This document shows positions 56,532 through 64,000 of a DNA stretch of 64,000 bases, one piece after another. The position numbers and the translations under genes were made by a program. The stretch covers positions 26,387,501 to 26,451,500 of the forward strand of contig NC_088916.1 of the NCBI RefSeq assembly GCF_963576675.1, written 5' to 3'. Positions within the stretch are counted from its first letter, which is position 1. Each line of letters opens with the position of its first letter. The notes below the pieces were generated by a model, which saw only the letters and a program-made list of their open reading frames with translations, was not told the DNA's origin and searched no databases. This stretch comes from Euphorbia lathyris (taxonomy: Eukaryota; Streptophyta; Magnoliopsida; Malpighiales; Euphorbiaceae).

Positions 56532-59500
56532 ATGCAGGTAAGCCTGAGGTGTGCTGAGAAGTCAAAGATGTGGTATATTGACAGCGCATGCTCAAGGCAC
56601 ATGACTGGTGATGAAACTCAGTTCATCACGTTTGAGCGTAAATGAGGAGGAAGCGTAAGTTTTGGAGAAAACAAAAAGGGTAAGATAGTAGGGTCAGGAA
56701 CCATCGGAGGTAATCCTACTATTGAGTCTGTCTCCCTAGTCAGCGGACTCAAATATAACTTACTCAGCGTAGCTCAGCTATGTGACAATGGGAGAAAAGT
56801 TATATTTGATGCTACTGGATGTAAAATATACGAGGGAAAAACAAATGAGTTAATTTTAACTGCCCCTCGGATTGATAATGTCTTTATGCTAGACTTTGAG
56901 AAAAAGTTTTCAAAAACTGTATGCTTAGTTTCAAAGGAAGAAAATTCCTGGCTATGGCACAGGAGACTTGGTCATGTAAGCATGGACCTCCTGGCCAAAT
57001 TAGCAAGAAAGCAATTGGTTGAGGGACTGCCTGAACTTAGATTTGAAAAAGATCAATTATGCCACGCTTGCCAAGCTGGAAAACAAACCAAACAATCTTT
57101 TCATAGCAAAAACATTGTCTCAACTAAGCGTCCGTTAGAATTACTACACTTGGATCTCTTCGGTCCAGTCCAGCCGCTGAGTCTGGGTGGAAGAAGATTT
57201 TCCTTGGTCATTGTAGATGACTTCTCTCGGTACACTTGGGTCATCTTGCTGAGTAGCAAGGATGAGACCTTTGAGACATTTTCAAATTTGGTTAGAAAAC
57301 TTGAAAATGACAAAGACCTAAAATTGGCTCACATCCGAGGTGATAATGGTGGAGAATTCAAAAACCAACAGTTTGTTGAATTCTGTGAAGCCAGCGGCAT
57401 TGACCATAATTTTTCTGCTCCTAGGACGCCTCAACAAAATGGGGTTGTTGAAAGGAAGAACAGAACCTTGGTTGAAATAGCCAGGACAATGATGAGTCAG
57501 CATAGGCTTCCAAAGTACTTTTGGGGAGAAGCTGTTAACACAGCGTGCTATATTCTTAATAGGGCTCTTGTTAGACCTATACTAAAGAAAACCCCCTACG
57601 AGCTTTGGAAAGGACAAAAGCCCAACATTGGATACTTTCGTGCCTTTGGCTGTAAATGTTTTATTTTAAACACCAAAGATAGCCTAGCTAAATTTGACTC
57701 AAAAGCTGATGAAGCTATCTTTTTAGGCTACTCAACAAACAGCAAAGCATACAGAGTTTTCAATAAACGAACTCAAGTTTTAGAAGAGTCAGTACATGTT
57801 AAGTTCGACGAAACTAACCCTACAGGAAGATATCTACCGCTGACCGAGGATGATCCACACTCAGCACCCGCTGATCAAGATACAGCCGCTGAGTCATTCC
57901 CTCAAGGGCTGACCAAAGGTAAAAGTGAACCAAATATTGTTTTCACTGACCAGTCTTCACCTGCAGAGATTGTTGAAACACAGACAGCACAAGACATCAA
58001 TCTACCCAAGGAGATAAGGATTCCAAGAGGGCACTCAGAGAGTGCAATCCTTGATGCCGCTGAGAATACCCTGATGACAAGAAATCAACTCAGGAGGTAC
58101 CTCAGCAATGTAGCCTTCGTCTCAGTTCAGGAACCTAAGAACTTCGATGATGCTGAGGAAGATGAATTCTGGATGAGCACAATGCAAGAGGAACTTGACC
58201 AATTCAGAAGAAACGATGTATGGGAGCTAGTGCCACATGCAAGGAGTCAGAAGACCATTGGAACAAGATGGGTCTTCCGCAACAAGCTGGATGAGCAAGG
58301 AAATGCAGTCAGGAACAAAGCAAGGCTTGTAGCTCAGGGCTACAGTCAGCAAGAAGGTATTGACTACGGTGAGACCTTTGCCCCAGTGGCAAGGCTAGAG
58401 GCTATTAGGATTTTATGTGCATATGCATCTTACATGAACTTTAAATTATTCCAAATGGATGTTAAGAGTGCATTTCTAAATGGAGTTATAAATGAGGAAG
58501 TTTATGTTAATCAACCTCCAGGGTTTGAGGATCCTAAATTCCCAAACCACGTTTATAAACTCAAAAAGGCTCTGTACGGCCTCAAGCAAGCACCACGTGC
58601 TTGGTATGAGAGGCTGACCAGTTTCCTGCTGACTAGAAACTATGTCAGGGGCAAAGCTGATACAACCTTATTCATTAAGAGAAAGGGTAAAGATACCCTG
58701 TTGGCTCAAATATACGTTGATGATATTATTTTCGGTGCTACTAATGAGTCAATGTGCAAGGAATTTAGCAAGCAAATGCAGACTGAGTTTGAAATGTCGA
58801 TGACGGGAGAACTCAACTTCTTCCTTGGACTTCAAATCAAACAAGGGAAAAATGGCATCTTCATCAGTCAAGCTAAATATGCCAAAGAGATATTGAAGAA
58901 ATATGATCTTGAAAATTGCAAGCCAATATCCACTCCTATGGGCACTGACACTGTCCTCTGTGCTGACGAGAATGGTAAGTCGGTAGACAGTAAATTGTAT
59001 CGAGGTATGATAGGCTCTCTACTTTACTTAACAGCAAGTAGATCGGACATTCAGTTCTCAGTATGCTACTGTGCTAGATATCAATCTAACCCTAAGGAAT
59101 CTCATTACATAGCTGTAAAAAGAATCCTTAGATATTTGCAAAGCTCAGTGAACGCAGGTTTATGGTATCCCAACACTCATGGCTTTACACTCATTGGATA
59201 CACTGACGCTGACTATGGTCGAGACAAGCTAGATCGGAAAAGCACCTCTGGAGGATGTCATTTCTTAGGAAGCTGTCTTGTATCCTGGTTCAGCAAGAAG
59301 CAGGCGTCAGTAGCCTTGTCTACCACTGAAGCTGAGTACATTGCTACTGGTCACTGTGTTGCTCAAGTCCTATGGATTAAGCAACAGCTTGAAGACTATG
59401 GTGTTCAAACAAAGACAATTGAGGTCAAATGCGACAACAAAAGTGCAATTGATCTATCAAAGAACCCAATTCAACACAGCAGAATGAAGCATGTCAGCAT

Positions 59501-59660
59501 AAGGCATCACTTCATTAGAGACCATGTACTCAATGGTGAGATAAAGCTGACCTACGTCCCAACGGATGAGCAGCTTGCGGATATCTTCACAAAGCCACTG
59601 GCTCATGAACAGTTCAGCATACTGAGAGAAGCCATTGGTATGTTTAATCCTCTTCAGTAA
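56532..59660 (+). pseudogene. Sirevirus Pol (protease, integrase, reverse transcriptase, RNase H), one nonsense codon
   Basis: From ATG 56532 the frame stays open for 1043 codons except TGA 56643-56645. Protease: WYIDSACSRHMTG, with D-S-A in place of the usual D-S-G. Integrase: HRRLGHVSMDLL...CHACQAG, LDLFGPV, RGDNGGEF, PQQNGVVERKNRT. Reverse transcriptase: RWVFRNK, MDVKSAFLNGVI, LYGLKQAPRAWY, YVDDIIFGAT. RNase H: GYTDADYGRDKLDRKSTSG, TTEAEYIA, CDNKSAI. From 56886 to 59660 (924 codons) nothing is broken, so it is the best-preserved LTR-element polyprotein here. Confidence 0.92.
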
Positions 59661-60144
59661 ATTCCAGTTCTTAATATAGACTCATGCTGAGTGAATTAAC
59701 ATGCTGAATGATCTATTGTTTGCTGAGTAAATAAATGCATGCTGAGTGTTTAAAGCTAGATGAATGAATATCACATACTGAGCAAACTTTGGCACCGAGT
59801 AGTTATCTCAAACTGAGAAATCATCCGTATGTATAAAACTGACCACTCAGAATTTAAAACGCTTAGTATTCTAAACGCTGAGTATAAGATCCGTTGTAAT
59901 TAATGCTAGAGCACGTGAATAGCCACCTAGGATGACGTATGCGCCGAATGTGTCATAAAAGCCAGGATTATTGTCGGTTCACAATCCCAAGGCAAAACTG
60001 ACACATGGATTCGATAAGATCCACTTTTCACCGCTATAAATAATGGGCAAATCCCCATTGTTACCTCTTTACATTTACCGAATTCTCTGGCAAAGCATTC
60101 TCTCTCTAAAAACTCTCAAAGCCTCCCAATCCTGTTCTGAAACC
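59661..60144 (+). other. Sirevirus spacer between pol and env-like ORF
   Basis: Non-coding and rich in the word GCTGAGT and close variants (TGCTGAGTG, GCTGAATG, CTGAGTAA), which recur about every 20-40 bases from 59683 to 59890. Confidence 0.75.
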
Positions 60145-63018
60145 ATGACTAGAGTTTCCGTTAACATCTCCGGTGCCGGTCACCCTAAGACCAGTTCCGA
60201 TGAACCCTCCAGGCAAACTACTTCGCCTGAAACCACAAAGGTCACTACGCCGAGCAAAGGCAAAGCTGGCCAAGCTACCTCCTCTAAGGGAAAGCCGACC
60301 AAGGCCAGAACCTATACCAAGGTATTCGAAGACGTTAGGGAATGGAAAATAGACTTCTCAGGATGGTTTTCTGAGGCCTTCGTGACATCCGAGCAACCCT
60401 TCTGCGAATGGATATCGAAGAATGGCTGGACCGAGTTGTTCTCCATTAGAGATCACACCTATCCTGACCTAGTAAGGGAGTTCTACCACAATCTCCGAGT
60501 TGCTGATGATAACCAGGACTATCTGGTAACTGTGGTAAAGGAAAAGACCATTTTTATAAACCCTACCTATCTTGCTAACTTGCTGAAGTTAAAGAATAAG
60601 GGAACAAAACTGAGGCGATCTGGGGATCATGAAGGAACTGGGTACAATACCACCTTCTGTAAACCCTCTGGCCACTCTGGAGAAGTCTCAAGCACCTCAA
60701 TGGGTCAGCACCAAAAGATGGCTCACTATCTGCTGACCTACTACATTTATCCCAAGATCAACTGCACCACCTCAGCAACGAATTTTGAGCAATGCTTCAT
60801 ATGGCATATACTGACATACAAGCCGATCAACATGCCAGTATTTTTGATTGCTGGTTTCCAAAGGAGCACTGGAACTCTCAGGTTGGGCTCGCTCATCACT
60901 AGAATCCTCTTAGATTATCAAATCGATCTATCTGAGGAAACTAAGGCTAGAGGATCTGAGATAACTGCTGCTTCACTGAGGGCTTTGAAGTTCAATCAGC
61001 CAGTAAAGAAAGGAAAAGCTGCTGCTGAACAACAAGCTGAGGAAACAGCTCCAAAGCAAAGCAAAAGGACAAAGGCTCCAGCTGCTCGCAAGAGGAAAGC
61101 TATTGGGAGTCCTTCAAAGAAGGCTGAGCCTATGACTAAGAAGCAGAAGTCAGCTGCTCATCAAGGTCAGGAAAGACCTAAGTCAACTGAAAAGAGGAGC
61201 AGGCAAGATGAGCCTGAAACAGAAGAGCATCCCCTGAAGAAGAATAAGTCTTCAGAGCTGACCCCTATTGATGCTATCCCTACAAACATCATTGTTCCTG
61301 GTGATTCTCTCTACACACAGTGTCAAGGAACTACTGCTGAGCAACAGCAAGAAGATGATGTGCAACTGGATGATCAGTTCATTGCACAAGTTGAGGATGA
61401 GTTAGATGGCGATGATGAAGAAGATGATGAACAATGAGAAGAACACAGTGATGAAACTGACTCCGAGGAGACAGCTAGTGAGGTTGAAGCTGAGCCAACC
61501 AATACTGTGTTGGCTGCTGGAGATGAACAAGAACCTGAACAAACCAATGTTGATCAAGAACAAGAACAAGCTGACTAGCTTAATGCTGATCAAGAAGAAA
61601 CTTCTCCCTCTCACTCAAGAGAGTCTATCCAAGCTGACACTCCTCCTCGCAGAAGAAGATTGGTTAAGGCAAGTCAGAAGTCTGTCTTTGACCTTCCTGT
61701 TCAAAAACCAACTGTCCCTGACCTCGTTATCCAGAAGCCGACCAAAGACCCTTCTACACTCAAGCTGAAATTTATCAGAAAACAAACATCTTCTACTCCA
61801 TCGGCTTCTCTTGAAAAGCAAGCCTCTGTTTCTTCACCAAAGGAACACGCCGACTTAAATGCTTCCACTAACTCTACAAGCCAAATGGAGCAAATTCCCA
61901 CCAATGCTGTTACTTCAAGCATTGTGCTGACTCAGGACATTCCTGCTCCAGTCAGTACAGACAGCATTCGAATTACTTCTTCTCCAATCAACACTTCTGC
62001 CGATCAATCAGCTCTACCCGAGACTCAAGTGCAGATTGAAAACACACTTCCAGTCACTGACCATATTATTCCTCTGACTCCTCTTCCAACCGGTCATACT
62101 GAGGAATCTAGGCAAGTTCATGAAGGCTCTCTCAGCTACTTGCATGCCACCGAGTCTGGTAAAAGAATCATCGACTCGGTGCAAACATTAATTAAAGACC
62201 TTCATCAAACCACTCCACCTGCTGTTGGGTCTTCTACTGTTGAGACAACTCAGCTCTCCCACGTAACTCAGCTTCTCAATGAAGTTAAGGGATTCAAGGA
62301 TTTGCTGAGTGTCATAGTCTCCATTCAAGCACAGCAACCTAAGCAGGATTCCATCACAAAGCTGGCTGAGCTCCAGCTGACAATAGTTCAACATCTCAAT
62401 ACTCTTCAAGGTCAAGTTCAGACCCTGTCAGCTGCGAACACGCGATATGCAACTTCTGATGAAGTCAAAATGCTCTTTGCTCAGCTTCACACTGAGCAAA
62501 TCAAGACCAACGAGCAAATGGTCTCCTATTCTCAATGCTCAGTGGAGCAAATTGGAGAGGTTGTTCGATTGCTGAACTTGAACAAACAAGAGATGGACAC
62601 TGACGCCATGAAGCAAAATGAGATATTGTCTATCACCAAACAAGCTTTCAACCATGTACGTCACAGCAACATTCAGCGTCAATACTATGACACAGCCTTG
62701 CTGAAGACATTTCATCAAGTCGTTGCTGGTCTGTCAGATGCACTTACCTGGATAGGCAAAAGTCAAGCTTTCATAGTAAGCATGATCAGTGCTGCTGAAC
62801 TCAATATACCCACAGAGGTCTCCGATAATAGAGTTGCTATCTTTGACGGCGTCAATGAAAGCGCCAATGGACTTAAGGAGCTGTCCACAGAACTGACCAG
62901 AGCCGTCTTAACCGACGCCTTTAGGATTCCTCCTCCCGATGCTGACAAAATGGGGGAGAAAGAACAATCTAGAACACAGCATGAGCTTAGTCAGTCTAAG
63001 CAAAAGAAAAAGAAATAG
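60145..63018 (+). pseudogene. Sirevirus env-like ORF, two in-frame stops
   Basis: The start MTRVSVNISGAG at 60145 is preferred to an in-frame ATG at 60043 because the stretch between them reads like leader sequence. The N-terminal domain (WKIDFSGWFSEAFV, EWISKNGWTELF, LVREFYHNLRV) resembles the plant-transposon domain found in SIRE env-like proteins. A Lys/Glu-rich middle, an acidic tract and a coiled-coil C-terminus follow. TGA 61435-61437 and TAG 61576-61578 interrupt a frame that otherwise runs to TAG 63016-63018 (about 957 codons). No signal peptide or clear membrane segment is seen. 'Env-like' describes position only; the function is unknown. Confidence 0.82.
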
Positions 63019-63565
63019 AAATTAGGCTAGCTCAGTTATGCTAAGTTTGTAGTCTCTATGTTTATGCTTATCTTTTGTTGTATACGCTGACTACTTCTAG
63101 TAATATCAATACTTGCATCTTTTTATCAAAAACCTGAGTTATGAGTTATTTTATACGATGCTGAGTATTAAGTTATTATGTATCTTCAACTACATCAACT
63201 ATGTTTAATGCTTATAAAACTTATTGATTGTATCCAATGTTGATAACATGTTTGACATTGACTTGTATGTTTCTAAAACATTGTCTTATAAGACTCATTG
63301 AACAACAAATTACTCAGCGCCCTCTGAATGTTAAAACTTCCGCTTAAACACTGAGTAAAATAGAATATGTTCCATGAGCTGACCTATATTTGAAAACTGA
63401 CTTTAGACTTACTCGATTAAACCTTTAAATGTTTAGAGTAAAACTAAGTCAGTAGCTCAACCCTGACGGGGGAGTTTGCTAAGTTATATTAGGTCAACTA
63501 TCATGGGGGAGCTCAATACTGAGTTCTTCGCTGAATAGTTTTGCCAACATCAAAATGGGGGAGTT
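63019..63565 (+). other. Sirevirus 3' non-coding region with repeated polypurine tracts
   Basis: Three GGGGGAG runs occur at about 63467, 63504 and 63556; the last, followed by TTTG, borders the LTR and is the working polypurine tract. Confidence 0.78.
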
Positions 63566-63840
63566 TGTTGAAATACCTTTCCACATAATTTTGATTTGAC
63601 AAAATTGTTTAAGTGTAAAATATTCTAAACACACTAAGTTTAAATGCTTTGATTTATTCCACTAATGTGTTTGTTCAATGTTGAGTTAAATTGTTTATAA
63701 GACACAAAGATTAAAAGGCCCAAAGCCCAATACGAAAGTCAAAGCCCAAGTCAAACAGTTTAAGGCAACTCGGCCCGCGTATGTCAAAACGTTGTCGTTA
63801 TGTACAAAACGCAGCTCAGCGGAAGAAGGATCTAGAAGAC
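63566..63840 (+). repeat. 3' LTR of the Sirevirus, truncated
   Basis: Begins TGTTGAAATACC. From 63644 it matches the 5' LTR and stops matching after TCTAGAAGAC at 63840; more than 1 kb is missing. Confidence 0.88.
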
Positions 63841-64000
63841 AACTTCAATATATGCATTTAACATGATAATTCATTATGAACATGATAATTCATTATGGAC
63901 ATGATAATTCATCTTGAAAGCACCATAGTCTATTTGCATTTAAACTCAAGACAACTTCAATATATGAACATGATAATTCATTATGGCATCCAGCACAATG
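63841..64000. repeat. minisatellite, about 20-bp units
   Basis: AACATGATAATTCATTATG recurs at about 63860, 63879, 63898 (partial) and 63967. The word GACAACTTCAATATATG occurs at the LTR junction and again at about 63951. The window ends within it. Confidence 0.8.

Larger units (their letters stand above)
53474..63840 (+). mobile_element. Ty1/copia Sirevirus (SIRE/Maximus type) with env-like ORF, both LTRs clipped
   Basis: Order: 5' LTR, Met primer site, gag with several zinc knuckles, protease-integrase-reverse transcriptase-RNase H, spacer, long env-like ORF, repeated purine tracts, 3' LTR. The extra ORF after pol and the repeated GGGGGAG tracts are Sirevirus traits. The 5' LTR lacks its first 78 bases and the 3' LTR keeps only its first 275, so a target-site duplication cannot be seen. 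In the 197 bases the LTRs share (53474-53670 and 63644-63840) I count two differences. Confidence 0.92.

Noticed and set aside
60043..60144. Upstream in-frame start of the env-like ORF (60043)
   Set aside because: The extra 34 residues look like chance translation of the leader; MTRVSVN at 60145 fits the rest of the protein better.

Overview
This is a plant (almost certainly eudicot) nuclear window made mostly of transposable elements. The evidence is one spliced plant GDSL esterase gene, a decayed spliced piece of a plant vacuolar cation/proton exchanger (CAX) gene, plant-type L1 and RTE LINEs, Ty1/copia elements of Tork and Sirevirus type, a Ty3/gypsy element of Tat type with a second RNase H and an antisense ORF, a long non-autonomous LTR element with Tekay-like ends, CACTA- and Mutator-like ends, and AT-rich spacers. 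I cannot name the species.

Layout. 1-4075: 3' part of a decayed Tork-type copia element (+). 4451-5778: inverted-repeat element whose interior carries CAX exons on the minus strand. 5779-6859: AT-rich DNA with a possible CACTA end. 6860-14419: full-length decayed L1 (-), split by a 1.84-kb solo LTR (10590-12433). 14592-14812: MITE. 15519-17079: GDSL esterase/lipase, four exons, the only intact host gene. 17080-19341: spacer with another copy of the CAX element's arm and a TA microsatellite. 19433-29243: Tat-type gypsy element with two 484-bp LTRs, inserted in an older repeat. 29249-35012: old repeats, including an L1 tail, a 1-kb tandem duplication, a TIR element with a GC-rich hairpin and a foldback element with a 90-bp MITE inside. 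35013-52488: four copies of a ~700-bp promoter/5'UTR-like unit, broken by an RTE LINE with an intact 1020-aa ORF (36716-39948) and by a non-autonomous 2-kb-LTR element (40421-52047), whose 3' LTR is split by an L1 (44245-50085). 52489-53473: spacer with an unrecognised decayed ORF. 53474-63840: Sirevirus with a long env-like ORF and both LTRs clipped. 63841-64000: minisatellite.

The insertions give a relative order. The tandem array predates its RTE and the 2-kb-LTR element, which predates the L1 in its LTR; the minus-strand L1 predates the solo LTR in its ORF2. Target-site duplications (TSDs) fix the boundaries exactly: CGGAT (solo LTR), CTATT (Tat), CATAT (2-kb-LTR element), AGTTATTTA (L1), AAGAAAATA (90-bp MITE), and an imperfect 13-mer (minus-strand L1). 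Only the RTE ORF, the ORF1 of the second L1 and the GDSL gene look uninterrupted. Most other element genes carry stops and frameshifts, and many of the stops fit C-to-T or G-to-A change.

No rRNA or tRNA gene, CRISPR array or bacterial-type operon was seen. The best candidates for something new are the CAX-carrying inverted-repeat element, the spliced antisense ORF of the Tat element, the GC-rich hairpin element and the intact RTE. All assignments come from reading motifs by eye; no database search was run.
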